This document shows positions 28,718 to 37,695 of a stretch of DNA of 50,905 nucleotides, in pieces. The position numbers and the translations under genes were made by a program. Position 1 is the first letter of the stretch. The number at the start of each line of letters is the position of its first letter. This DNA comes from Desulfocapsaceae bacterium (GTDB lineage: Bacteria > Desulfobacterota > Desulfobulbia > Desulfobulbales > Desulfocapsaceae), in the NCBI GenBank assembly GCA_028697885.1, contig JAQVER010000016.1, forward strand, positions 1-50,905, given 5' to 3'. The notes beneath the pieces were generated by a model, which was not told the origin of the DNA, did no database searches, and saw nothing but the letters and a program-made list of their open reading frames with translations.

Positions 28718-28887
28718 AGCCGCTGTAGAAAAAAGAGCCCCGTCATCTTAATGGCCAAAGACGGCATAAAAAGATCTAACGAAAAACTCTCCAATACACC
28801 GGATATTTCGCGACGGCTCCTTGAGAAGACAGATAACAAATATTTTGGCATAGAGATGGATAATTATATCAGGTTTTAAAAAAAATC

Positions 28888-30585
28888 ATGACAGACAACA
28901 CCGAAAATTCACCCGAAGCAAGACCCCTTGATTTTATCAGACAGATTATTGCCGAAGACCTGCGATCAGGTAAACACCAGCACACGGTGACTCGTTTTCC
29001 GCCCGAGCCAAATGGCTTTCTGCATATCGGCCATGCCAAATCCATCTGCCTCAACTTCGGCATCGGGCTTGAGAACAACAGCCCCTGCCACCTTCGCTTT
29101 GATGATACCAATCCCAGCAAGGAAGAATCCGCCTATGTTGAGTCCATCAAACGAGATGTCAAATGGCTTGGCTTTGACTGGGGACAAAACCTTTTCTATG
29201 CCTCTGATTATTTCGACCGGCTTTATGAATATGCCATCCAGCTGATTAAGATGGGCAAGGCCTATGTCTGCGAACTTTCCGCAGAAGAAATTCGGACCTA
29301 CCGTGGCACCCTCACCGAGCCAGGTAAAGAGAGTCCCTACCGGAATCGGACCGTTGAAGAAAACCTGGATCTTTTCCAGCGGATGAGAAATGGTGAATTT
29401 GATGAAGGCAGCCGGGTCCTGCGGGCCAAGATCGACATGGGTTCCCCTAACCTGAACATGCGCGACCCTGTCATCTACCGAATCCTCAAAGTCGCCCACC
29501 ACCGCACCGGTGATAAGTGGTGCATCTATCCCATGTACGACTACACCCACTGCCTCTCCGATGCCATCGAGGGAATCACCCACTCTCTCTGCACTCTGGA
29601 ATTCGAAGACCACCGCCCCCTCTACGACTGGTGCCTGGACACCCTGAAAACACCATGTCATCCCCGGCAGATTGAATTTGCCCGGCTCAACCTCACCTAT
29701 ACCGTCATGAGTAAACGCAAGATCCTGCAGCTGGTGCAGGGCGATTACGTTCAAGGTTGGGATGATCCGCGCATGCTCACCATCTCCGGCCTAAGAAGAC
29801 GGGGATATTCAGCATCAGCCATCCGCAAATTCTGTTCTGATATCGGTATTGGCAAGAAAGAAAGCTGGATCGACATGAGTGTACTTGAAAACGCGGTACG
29901 GGATGACCTCAACGAAACAGCCCCCAGAGTTCTGGCCGTGCTCAATCCACTGAAGGTAATCATTGATAATTACCCGCAAGGACAAAGCGAAGAGATGGAG
30001 GCCCAGAATCATCCCCAGAGGCCGGAGATGGGCAGCAGGATCATTCCCTTTGCCCGGGAGATCTACATTGAGCGCGAGGATTTCATGGAAGATCCACCCA
30101 AAAAATTCTTCCGCCTGGGGCCAGATCGTGAGGTCCGTCTGCGTTACGGCTATTTTATTCGCTGCGTGTCTGTGGTCAAAGATGCAGCAACAGGGGAAAT
30201 CACCGAGATCCACTGTACATACGATCCCGAAACGCGTGGCGGCTCGGCACCCGATGGCCGCAAGGTCAAAGGTACCATCCACTGGGTCTCCGCCGCCCAC
30301 GCCATTCAGTGCCCGGTACGGCTCTATGATCGCCTGTTCCTGAGCGAGAACCCAGACTCGGACAAGCAGGTAGACTTCAAGGAACACTTAAACCCCAACT
30401 CCCTCTCCATTCTTGATAACTGCATGTTGGAACCATCCCTGGCCAAGGCACAGGCGGGCGAATGCTTTCAGTTTGAACGTCATGGCTATTTCTGCGCTGA
30501 TCTGATTTTCTCTCAACCGGGAGCACCGGTCTTCAACCGGACCGTCACCCTGAGGGATTCGTGGATAAAGGCTGACAAATCGTAA
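28888..30585 (+). CDS. glnS: Glutaminyl-tRNA synthetase
   Basis: A class I synthetase charging tRNA-Gln directly. The 565 residues are close to the E. coli length (554). Motifs: [21 protein letters not shown] (HIGH), the DDTNPSKEE and [14 protein letters not shown] stretches and TVMSKRKI (KMSKS). GlnS is found in only part of the bacteria; its presence with a tRNA-Gln gene 5 kb away argues that this genome does not depend on GatCAB for Gln-tRNA-Gln. No clear ribosome site is seen before the ATG. Confidence 0.96.
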   Translation: MTDNTENSPEARPLDFIRQIIAEDLRSGKHQHTVTRFPPEPNGFLHIGHAKSICLNFGIGLENNSPCHLRFDDTNPSKEESAYVESIKRDVKWLGFDWGQNLFYASDYFDRLYEYAIQLIKMGKAYVCELSAEEIRTYRGTLTEPGKESPYRNRTVEENLDLFQRMRNGEFDEGSRVLRAKIDMGSPNLNMRDPVIYRILKVAHHRTGDKWCIYPMYDYTHCLSDAIEGITHSLCTLEFEDHRPLYDWCLDTLKTPCHPRQIEFARLNLTYTVMSKRKILQLVQGDYVQGWDDPRMLTISGLRRRGYSASAIRKFCSDIGIGKKESWIDMSVLENAVRDDLNETAPRVLAVLNPLKVIIDNYPQGQSEEMEAQNHPQRPEMGSRIIPFAREIYIEREDFMEDPPKKFFRLGPDREVRLRYGYFIRCVSVVKDAATGEITEIHCTYDPETRGGSAPDGRKVKGTIHWVSAAHAIQCPVRLYDRLFLSENPDSDKQVDFKEHLNPNSLSILDNCMLEPSLAKAQAGECFQFERHGYFCADLIFSQPGAPVFNRTVTLRDSWIKADKS

Positions 30586-30606
30586 GAACCCCACACATAG
30601 AATACC

Positions 30607-30662
30607 TGCTCTGCAATACAACTGCCACCGATGGGTGTAGTGGCTGTTTTGCAGAGCATTTT
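30607..30662 (+). terminator. Probable terminator of glnS
   Basis: TGCTCTGCAA at 30607-30616 pairs perfectly with TTGCAGAGCA at 30649-30658. Inside the loop GCCAC (30624-30628) pairs with GTGGC (30640-30644). TTTT follows. The two-tier hairpin is large for a terminator, so a structured RNA element is an alternative. Confidence 0.6.
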
Positions 30663-30777
30663 CCCATAAATCTGGTTTTTTCTCTCAATTTCCTCCACAT
30701 CTGCTCTTAATTAAAGGGGCTACGCGGTACTTTTCGCTAGTTTTTTGTAAAAAATTCCAAAAAGGTAAATATATTTC

Positions 30778-30806
30778 TTGACGCATTTTCCTTATATCTT
30801 TACTTT
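30778..30806 (+). promoter_or_regulatory. Possible promoter of the pyruvate carboxylase genes
   Basis: TTGACG at 30778-30783 is followed 17 bases later by TACTTT at 30801-30806. The -35 is good, the -10 is weak. Confidence 0.3.
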
Positions 30807-30923
30807 GTACTAAGACAAAATTGAGAACTACATGAATTTAGTTCTACCGGTCTGACCCAACTAACACTTTTTATAACCGATCAAATAATCGAACACCCGT
30901 AAACAAGAGAGAAAGGAGTTCCC

Positions 30924-32366
30924 TTGAAAAAGAAAATACTTGTAGCCAATCGCGGAGAAATTGCCATCCGCATCATGCGGGCTATCCAGGAATTAGATTA
31001 TGAAGCCGTGGCAGTTTATGAAACCCCAGATAAGGATTCACGCCATATCCGCCTCGCCAGCGAAGCCATCCTTCTTGGTGACGGCCCACGCTGCGATTAT
31101 CTGAACATTGAGAAGATCATCAAGGCTGCCAAACACACAGGTGCCTGTGCCATTCATCCGGGATACGGATTTCTGGCCGAAAATCCGGATTTTGCCAAGG
31201 CATGCGAAGACGCAGGCATTACCTTTATCGGGCCCACTTCCGAGGTCATTTCCAATCTGGGGAATAAAGTTATCGCCAGAAAAATCATGGCCGAGGCCGG
31301 AATACCCATGGTTCCAGGTACCCCGAACCTGTCTGCGGGAGAAGATGGCGTTCAGGAGGCTTTGGTTTTTGCCGGCAAATATGGCTACCCCATCATGCTT
31401 AAGGCCACCTGCGGCGGCGGCGGCCGCGGAATCAGGCTTATTGAGTCAGACGAGCAAATGCGCAAAGAGATCCCGGTAGCCCGCTCCGAGGCCATGGCCG
31501 CATTTAATGATGAATCTGTCTATCTGGAAAAAGTGGTAATCAACCCCAAGCATGTGGAGGTTCAGATCATTGCCGACAAGGAAGGTACCACTATCCATCT
31601 GGGAACCCGTGACTGCTCCATCCAGCGCCGGAACCAGAAACTCATCGAGATTGCCCCCTCCATGATCGGCGACAAAGAGCTTCTGGAGAAGATTTGTCAG
31701 ACTGCGGTGAAGGCCGCAAAGGCCTCCAACTACACCAATGCCGGCACCGTAGAGTTCCTGATCGACAAGGACTTCAACTATTATTTCATGGAGATCAACA
31801 CCCGGGTCCAGGTTGAGCATACCGTAACCGAGATGATCACCGGTATTGATATTGTCCGTACCCAGATCAAGCTGGCACTGGGCAAGCCCCTTTCCTTCAC
31901 TCAAGACGATATCCAGTTACGGGGTCACGCCATCGAGATGCGGCTCAACGCCGAAGACCCTCAGGCGGATTTTATGCCGGAAGGCGGCAAGACCGTTTCA
32001 GTATATCGTTCACCGGGCGGCTATGGAGTCCGTCTAGACGGCTTTGTCTACCAGGGCTATACCATTCCCCAGGTGTATGACTCTCTGCTGGTCAAGCTGA
32101 CTGTTCATGGCTTTTCCTGGAACGAAACAGTGTGCCGACTACGCCGCTGCTTACAGAATTTTGAGATTTCCGGTCCTAAAACCACGATTCCTTTTTATCT
32201 TAACATCGTCCAGGATCCTGATTTCATGAAAGGTGACTTCAACACCTCATTCCTGGATACCCATCCTCAACTCTTTGAGTATAAGGAAACACCCAATGAG
32301 GCAGAGAAGCTGTCCAAACTCATTGCCGAGATCCATCATCGCGGCAAGAACCCCTATGCTCTGTAA
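30924..32366 (+). CDS. pycA: Pyruvate carboxylase subunit A (biotin carboxylase)
   Basis: An ATP-grasp enzyme that carboxylates biotin using bicarbonate and ATP. The 480-residue protein has KILVANRGEIAIRIMRA, the ATP-binding loop KATCGGGGRGIRLI, the MEINTRVQVEHTVTE motif and the C-terminal biotin carboxylase domain. The start codon is TTG, with AAGGAG five bases upstream. The carboxyltransferase/biotinyl subunit follows 118 bases later, so the pair forms a two-subunit pyruvate carboxylase and not an acetyl-CoA carboxylase. It replenishes oxaloacetate from pyruvate in the cytoplasm. Confidence 0.92.
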   Translation: MKKKILVANRGEIAIRIMRAIQELDYEAVAVYETPDKDSRHIRLASEAILLGDGPRCDYLNIEKIIKAAKHTGACAIHPGYGFLAENPDFAKACEDAGITFIGPTSEVISNLGNKVIARKIMAEAGIPMVPGTPNLSAGEDGVQEALVFAGKYGYPIMLKATCGGGGRGIRLIESDEQMRKEIPVARSEAMAAFNDESVYLEKVVINPKHVEVQIIADKEGTTIHLGTRDCSIQRRNQKLIEIAPSMIGDKELLEKICQTAVKAAKASNYTNAGTVEFLIDKDFNYYFMEINTRVQVEHTVTEMITGIDIVRTQIKLALGKPLSFTQDDIQLRGHAIEMRLNAEDPQADFMPEGGKTVSVYRSPGGYGVRLDGFVYQGYTIPQVYDSLLVKLTVHGFSWNETVCRLRRCLQNFEISGPKTTIPFYLNIVQDPDFMKGDFNTSFLDTHPQLFEYKETPNEAEKLSKLIAEIHHRGKNPYAL

Positions 32367-32484
32367 GCGGGACAGATACCCGCGATATCGGTAAGACTTT
32401 ATAACTATATTTCAGATACTCTTTATATTATACGGCCCTGCCCTAATATACATGAAGATGATGATACCCCCACGAGGATAAATT

Positions 32485-34389
32485 ATGGAACGAATAATAC
32501 AGGGAATGGCCCCCAGCGAGGTTGTCGCCCAACTCAGAAAAGCTGACGGCTATTACATCACCAATACGGCCCGCGATCTCTCTCAATCTGATTTCAAGAA
32601 CCGTATACTGCTGCATACCGACATACTGGCCGCACCATCCCGTGAACGAGCCGGCTATTTTTCACTGGAGATAACCGGAGGTGCCTCGATTCACGTGGAT
32701 ATCCTCCGCAAACAGGTTGATCCGTTTCTCAAGCTTGAGCTCCTGCGCGAGAAGATGCCCAACACCATGTTTCAGACCTTGTGTCGCGGGGTCAATCTCT
32801 TCGGATATCGTCCTTATCCACAAAATGTTATCCGCTTCACGGTTCGCGAGTTCGCAAAATATGTGGATGTATGGCGAACCTTCGACTTCATGAACCATAT
32901 ACCCAATATGCAGGCGGTATTTGAGGAAGTAGCCAAGGCCGGAAAAATTAATGAGCCCTGCATCTGCTTTTCCACCGGTCCGGAACATACCGACGATTTC
33001 TATGTCAAGAAGGTCAAGGAGATCCTTGATGTTACCGGATCAGATATCATTCTCTGTATCAAAAATCATGGAGGCCTGGGATCACCGCAACGCATCGGAC
33101 AACTGGTCGATGCCATCAAACAGAGCTATCCGGATCTACCGATCCACTATCATGGACACAATACCGACGGAAACGATATCGGCCGGATTGCTGCGGCAGT
33201 CATCAATGGCGCAAATATTGTTGATGCCAGTGACTCCTCCATGACCGGATATTACGGCCCTGCTCCAAGCCTCACGGTTATCCAAACCTTGAAAGAACTT
33301 GGCTACACAGCCGTGGGCCTGGATGAAGATGCCGTGATTGAAACCTCAGAGGTCATTCGCGACCAGCGCCAATATTATGCTGCTTTTGAGTCTCAGATCA
33401 AAGGATTTCAACCAACCGTCCAGATCCACAAGCTCCCTGGCGGAGCGATGGGGTCCAGCCTGGAACAGGCGGCAAAAGGCGGTTTTCTCGACAAGATGCC
33501 CGACATCCTGCACAAAGAATTACCCAGAGTTCAGAAAGAACTCGGCAACTACTGGTCTGTAACCCCTGGTTCCCAGATCCTGTGGACCACCGCGGTTGCC
33601 AATGTCCAGGGGGGAGAACGCTATGGTAACCCATCTGGTGACCTGCGGAACCTGCTGCTGGGCAAATATGGCCCCTTTCCTTTTTACCAGCCGGAAGAAT
33701 GGATCTATGAAAAAGTCCTGGGTGCCGACTGGAAAACAGTATTGGAGCGGGAAGGCGGAATGGACGAAATTGAGGACATGGATCTCGAGCATGAACGGAC
33801 GACCCTGCGTGAGATAATCGGCGCTGAACCCACAGATCAACAACTGGTCCTCTACCTGCAGCACCCCAATGATGCCGTCAACTTTTTCAAGTTTGAGGAA
33901 AAATTTGGCAAGGTTTATGTCCTGCCACCATCCATCTTTCTGCATCAGGGTAAATTTAACGAGGGAACAAGTCTTTCCTTTACTGATCATTACGGCAAAG
34001 AGCACGTCATCGAAATTGGCCCATCCATGGTCAACGAAGATGGCGAGTCCAATGTTTATCTGAATGTGGATCACCATCAGCGCATCTACTCCTTTGCTCC
34101 TGAGGCCCAGGAAGGAGTGGTTGTGGCTACGGTCCTCTCCAAAGAAGAGATCCAGACCCTGGCCAAGAACGGCGACATTCGTGCCCCGTTTGCCGGAAAC
34201 ATCTGTGAAATAAGCGTCAAGGAAGGTCAAGAGGTGGCAGCCGGAGAACAGGTAGCCATGATGGAGGCCATGAAGATGCAAACCCCTGTGGTTAGTGCCA
34301 TCGCCGGTATTGTAACCACCATATCAGTCAAGGTGGGAGATGCCATCAAACCAGGCGCCAAGATAGCAAAGGTCGATATTGACGAATAA
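32485..34389 (+). CDS. pycB: Pyruvate carboxylase subunit B (carboxyltransferase with biotinyl domain)
   Basis: Transfers carboxyl from biotin to pyruvate to form oxaloacetate. The 634-residue protein has a TIM-barrel carboxyltransferase (about 25-300, with HYHGHNTDGNDIGR and DASDSSMTGYYGPAPS), a conserved carboxylase domain (about 310-480) and a C-terminal biotinyl domain with the biotin lysine in MMEAMKMQTPV. GAGGA lies six bases before the ATG. The membrane subunits of oxaloacetate decarboxylase are absent nearby, which favours pyruvate carboxylase; the decarboxylase alpha subunit is the main alternative. A perfect palindromic terminator follows. Confidence 0.9.
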   Translation: MERIIQGMAPSEVVAQLRKADGYYITNTARDLSQSDFKNRILLHTDILAAPSRERAGYFSLEITGGASIHVDILRKQVDPFLKLELLREKMPNTMFQTLCRGVNLFGYRPYPQNVIRFTVREFAKYVDVWRTFDFMNHIPNMQAVFEEVAKAGKINEPCICFSTGPEHTDDFYVKKVKEILDVTGSDIILCIKNHGGLGSPQRIGQLVDAIKQSYPDLPIHYHGHNTDGNDIGRIAAAVINGANIVDASDSSMTGYYGPAPSLTVIQTLKELGYTAVGLDEDAVIETSEVIRDQRQYYAAFESQIKGFQPTVQIHKLPGGAMGSSLEQAAKGGFLDKMPDILHKELPRVQKELGNYWSVTPGSQILWTTAVANVQGGERYGNPSGDLRNLLLGKYGPFPFYQPEEWIYEKVLGADWKTVLEREGGMDEIEDMDLEHERTTLREIIGAEPTDQQLVLYLQHPNDAVNFFKFEEKFGKVYVLPPSIFLHQGKFNEGTSLSFTDHYGKEHVIEIGPSMVNEDGESNVYLNVDHHQRIYSFAPEAQEGVVVATVLSKEEIQTLAKNGDIRAPFAGNICEISVKEGQEVAAGEQVAMMEAMKMQTPVVSAIAGIVTTISVKVGDAIKPGAKIAKVDIDE

Positions 34390-34418
34390 CATATTTGTAA
34401 CCAGGCCCTTCAGGATCT

Positions 34419-34467
34419 AAACATACAAGCCCCTTCATGTACATGAAGGGGCTTGTATGTTTTTAAC
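34419..34467 (+). terminator. Palindromic terminator after pycB
   Basis: A 44-base perfect palindrome (34419-34462) with arms of 22 bases and no spacer, centred in CATGT/ACATG. On the plus strand it ends in TTTTT. It separates the pyruvate carboxylase genes from the DJ-1/PfpI-GemA gene. Confidence 0.9.
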
Positions 34468-34502
34468 GTGAATGCGCTCGGTCGTGAAACTGGGAGGATA
34501 CA

Positions 34503-35402
34503 ATGAAGGTACTTCTTATCAGTGCAGACGGTTTCGAGGATACTGAGCTGCTGGTTCCCTACTATCGATTTCTTGAAGAGGGAATAGAGATCGATATCGC
34601 CTCCATCAAGACCGGGCCGATTATCGGAAAACATGGGTATCATGTTATGATCACCCATTCCCTGGACCAGATTAACCCCTCCTTGTATGACCTCCTGATC
34701 CTGCCGGGAGGTAAGGCCCCCGCTCTCCTGCGCGACAATGAGAAGATCATCACCTTGGTCCGGCAATTCTTTAAAGATGGAAAGACAGTGGCTGCCATCT
34801 GCCATGGTCCCCAGTTGCTGGTCTCGGCCGGAGTGCTTACAGGCAGAAGGGCCACCTGTTACAAGAGCGTAGCGGAAGAACTACAGGAAGCAGGATGCGC
34901 CTATAGTGATGAACAGGTAGTGGTCGATGACAACCTGATCACCTCACGGATACCTGCAGACCTGCCTGCATTCATGCGGGAGATCATGAAGAAATGCCGG
35001 AAACCAACAGGGCTGGACAAGAAAAAACTGGCACTCATTCATATTGTCAAGCGGGACCTTCATCTCTCAGACCAGGAATATCGGGACATTCTGCAGCAGG
35101 TGACAGGCGTTCGCTCGGCCAAGGATCTGGACGAGACAGCCTTCAACCGTTTGCTCCGCTATTTTGCCCGGAGCAAACAGTATCAGATCAACCCCTATGG
35201 CCTTACCTTCCGGCAAAAATATTTCATCAAACATCTCCTGGCAGATCTCCACTGGGACGAAACTCACTTCCACAATTTTCTAAAGAAATATTACCAGAAA
35301 ACAGGGATCGACGATCTGACCAAAGGAGAGGCAAGTAACGTTATAGAATCATTAAAAAATATCATAAGACACACTGTCAGGAGCAGCCAGCCTGACACTT
35401 AA
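34503..35402 (+). CDS. DJ-1/PfpI domain protein fused to a GemA (DUF1018)-like domain
   Basis: A 299-residue two-domain protein. Residues 1-165 are a DJ-1/PfpI glutamine-amidotransferase-like fold: LLISADGFEDTE with the conserved Glu, LLILPGG, and the nucleophile Cys100 in AAICHGPQLL. Residues about 170-295 resemble phage Mu GemA/gp16 (DUF1018): KKKLALIHIVKRDLHLSDQEY, ILQQVTGVRSAKDLDE, then a C-terminal EASNVIESLKNI. Members of the first family include proteases, chaperones and deglycases; GemA is a phage regulatory protein. The combined function is unknown. GGGAGG lies five bases before the ATG. The gene converges with the hibernation factor gene and stands alone after a terminator. Confidence 0.82.
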   Translation: MKVLLISADGFEDTELLVPYYRFLEEGIEIDIASIKTGPIIGKHGYHVMITHSLDQINPSLYDLLILPGGKAPALLRDNEKIITLVRQFFKDGKTVAAICHGPQLLVSAGVLTGRRATCYKSVAEELQEAGCAYSDEQVVVDDNLITSRIPADLPAFMREIMKKCRKPTGLDKKKLALIHIVKRDLHLSDQEYRDILQQVTGVRSAKDLDETAFNRLLRYFARSKQYQINPYGLTFRQKYFIKHLLADLHWDETHFHNFLKKYYQKTGIDDLTKGEASNVIESLKNIIRHTVRSSQPDT

Positions 35403-35436
35403 ACGAACAGACAGACACCTTTTCTCTGATCAGTCA

Positions 35437-35988
35437 TCATATTTCAACTTTGACAGAGCTCGCTTGGGGACCATTATCCCCGTCTTCCTCATGAAAGCGG
35501 ACAATGTCGCCAATGTTCAGGGCATCGAAGTCCATATTGAGGACGCTGTTACGGTGGAAATAAATCTCCCGGTCATCCAGCGTGGTAATAGTTCCATAAT
35601 CTTCCATGGGGAAGAGCTCCCTGATCCGCCCTTGCGGCACCTCCTCATGTACCTTAACTTCCCCCTTTCGCTTGCAAGAGTATTCATCCAACTTGCGGTC
35701 AACGGCATTAAAGGCATCGCGAAGGGAGAGGAAGACATCCTCTGCCTCTTTATGCTGAGCAGATGGCTCCCGATTGATGACAAACTTCCCTTCCGGACAG
35801 CTGATATCAATTCTGGTCTTGAAGAGCCCACCTTTTTGATGGCGTTGGGGCGGAGCCTCCACTACGATGTGGCAGCTGATGATCTCAGGATGGTGACTGG
35901 TTAATTTGTCGACCCGCTTTCGGATATCCGCATCTATCTTCTCAGATGTTTCCATATTACGAAAGGTGATCTGTAACGGTACTTGCAT
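35437..35988 (-). CDS. Ribosome hibernation promoting factor with C-terminal cold-shock domain
   Basis: A 183-residue protein. Residues 1-105 form the S30AE/RaiA ribosome-binding fold (MQVPLQITFRNMETSEKIDADI, RIDISCPEGKFVINRE). Residues about 118-183 form a cold-shock-like OB domain (GRIRELFPMEDYGTI, DDREIYFHRNSVL, VRFHEEDGDNGPQASSV). S30AE proteins stop translation by binding the 30S mRNA channel; the OB domain would add nucleic-acid binding. I use the ATG at 35988 because GGAGG lies six bases upstream; the frame is open to 36009. Confidence 0.9.
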   Translation of the reverse strand: MQVPLQITFRNMETSEKIDADIRKRVDKLTSHHPEIISCHIVVEAPPQRHQKGGLFKTRIDISCPEGKFVINREPSAQHKEAEDVFLSLRDAFNAVDRKLDEYSCKRKGEVKVHEEVPQGRIRELFPMEDYGTITTLDDREIYFHRNSVLNMDFDALNIGDIVRFHEEDGDNGPQASSVKVEI

Positions 35989-36056
35989 AGCTTTCCTCCG
36001 GGTATACAAGGTTCATGATCAAGTCAAGATAGCTGTTTTCCTTAACATCCGTCAAT

Positions 36057-36716
36057 CTATGCACGGGTAAGCGGCACAAAGGAAACGGGTAATACATTCC
36101 TCGAACTGAACATCCCCTGCTGATCTTTTTCCAGCACCAGCAGCTCCTGAGGCATATAGGGCTGACCAACGGGAATGATCAATTTTCCCCCCGGCTTGAG
36201 TTGCTCCTTCAAGGCTGGAGGCACATGAGAGGCTGCGGCTGTGACAATAATACCATCAAAGGGGGCATGTTCAGGCAAACCGTGGTAACCGTCACCCGGT
36301 CGGACCTCAACGTTCCCATATCCCAACCTCTGCAGAAGCTCCATTGCCCTATGCGCCAGGGCGGGGATGATCTCAATGGTATAGACTTGCCTGACCAGCA
36401 GAGACAGGATGGCGGCCTGATATCCTGAGCCGGCACCGACCTCCAGGATTACATTTTCCTTCTCCGGGCAGAGAAGATCGGTCATCAAGGCGACGATGAA
36501 AGGCTGGGAGATAGTCTGGCCATCTCCAATGGGTAAGGGGGAATTTTCATAGGCCATTGGGCGCAGGATGGAGGGCACAAAATTCTGCCGCTCAACCAAA
36601 CGCATGGCCTCCATAACTTCAGGGAGCAAGGATGAACGTCCGGTAAATCCTTTGGTGAACGAACACTCGACCTCAATGGTCTGAAGCATGGCATCTATTT
36701 TTTGCCTGTTGCTCAT
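36057..36716 (-). CDS. pcm: Protein-L-isoaspartate O-methyltransferase
   Basis: Pcm uses SAM to methylate isoaspartyl residues in aged proteins, starting their repair. The 219-residue protein shows PLPIGDGQTISQPFIVALM, the SAM motif LEVGAGSGYQAAILS and FDGIIVTAAASHVP. The start is either ATG 36716 or GTG 36731; GGGGAGG lies 11 bases before the ATG but almost touches the GTG, so I choose the ATG. The hibernation factor gene is 68 bases downstream on the same strand, a neighbourhood linked to stationary-phase maintenance. Confidence 0.94.
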   Translation of the reverse strand: MSNRQKIDAMLQTIEVECSFTKGFTGRSSLLPEVMEAMRLVERQNFVPSILRPMAYENSPLPIGDGQTISQPFIVALMTDLLCPEKENVILEVGAGSGYQAAILSLLVRQVYTIEIIPALAHRAMELLQRLGYGNVEVRPGDGYHGLPEHAPFDGIIVTAAASHVPPALKEQLKPGGKLIIPVGQPYMPQELLVLEKDQQGMFSSRNVLPVSFVPLTRA

Positions 36717-36803
36717 CGTCTCTTCAACCACCTCCCCTTGTCGGTTTTCATTACGAAAATCGACTTGAGATACCTTGAATAAACAAACACATACAGTCCG
36801 TTC

Positions 36804-37286
36804 TTATTCCCGGACCCAGCTCAGGCGAATAATTTTTTCCGCATCACCATAAGCAAACTCAAGATCGCCCTGATACGCATGCTTCAAGGCCTCACCAATC
36901 CGCCGGGCGAGATGAATACCAGTGGTGGTGATCAGCGTATGATCTTCTCCTGTGTTAATGGCCATCAGCCGCTCCATTGGATGTTCACCTTTTTCCTGGG
37001 CCTCAAGATTGTGGATCAAATTAAGTATTTCCTCATTGTGACTGCCGAAGAAGGCACCTTTTATCTCCAGATAACCAGCTGGGAACCCATCCTTGATACG
37101 CTGGCAGGCCGGACAAACTATGGCATGAGCATTTTCCTCCCGTTCCTCCCACGCCCATTTTCCTCCCAAATATACGGCGTTGCACTCACTACAGACCGTA
37201 GGCTCGGGCCACTTTTCCTGTTCTTTATAGGTATCGTGACGTTCTTCCTGGATCAACTTATCCTGTCTTCCTTGTTTCTGGTCCAT
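36804..37286 (-). CDS. BCAM0308-family zinc-ribbon-like protein
   Basis: A 160-residue cytoplasmic protein with two CXXC pairs, Cys32/Cys35 (VCSECN) and Cys58/Cys61 (VCPACQ), likely a zinc ribbon. The rest includes GYLEIKGAFFGSHNEEILNL and a C-terminal alpha/beta segment, ITTTGIHLARRIGEAL. I recognise it as the BCAM0308 family, whose function is not established. AAGGAGG lies six bases before the ATG at 37286; the longer open frame to 37373 has no such site. It is upstream of pcm on the same strand, 87 bases away. Confidence 0.8.
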   Translation of the reverse strand: MDQKQGRQDKLIQEERHDTYKEQEKWPEPTVCSECNAVYLGGKWAWEEREENAHAIVCPACQRIKDGFPAGYLEIKGAFFGSHNEEILNLIHNLEAQEKGEHPMERLMAINTGEDHTLITTTGIHLARRIGEALKHAYQGDLEFAYGDAEKIIRLSWVRE

Positions 37287-37695
37287 AAAAAACCTCCTTT
37301 CAGATTGTCCCTGCCTATCATCTGCACGTTCATAATTGAAGCAGCCTCTGACAAGCGGTTGACTGGATTTCATACCTCCTTCGTTCTACCTGTTTCTTCT
37401 CTTTGTTAAAGTATACATCTAAATACGGGTACAGATGCAAGGAGATAAATAAATAAGGGATAATTTTTCCCTTAATCCTCCCTTTCCCTGCAATCTAAAA
37501 TAGAATCAGCCGCTTGGCAGATACCTGGAATATTGCGAAACCCGTCCTGCAAAAGGGGGATATGGCTTCGCTCTTGTTTTTTATAGAGATCGTATGATAT
37601 GCCATAAAATAGACACTCTTTTTTGTTAGCTGACATTTCTTTTAATGTACAGGAGATGTCAAAAGTACGGAATTTTGTGAGAGGAGCAAGTTCTT
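37287..37695. other. Intergenic region between divergent BCAM0308-type gene and cfa
   Basis: A 409-base gap presumably holding two divergent promoters. No hairpin, repeat or small gene stands out. Confidence 0.45.

Larger units (their letters stand above)
30586..30923. other. Intergenic region between glnS and the pyruvate carboxylase genes
   Basis: A 338-base gap with the probable glnS terminator at 30607-30662 and a possible promoter at 30778-30806 for the pyruvate carboxylase gene. No coding sequence is seen. Confidence 0.5.
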
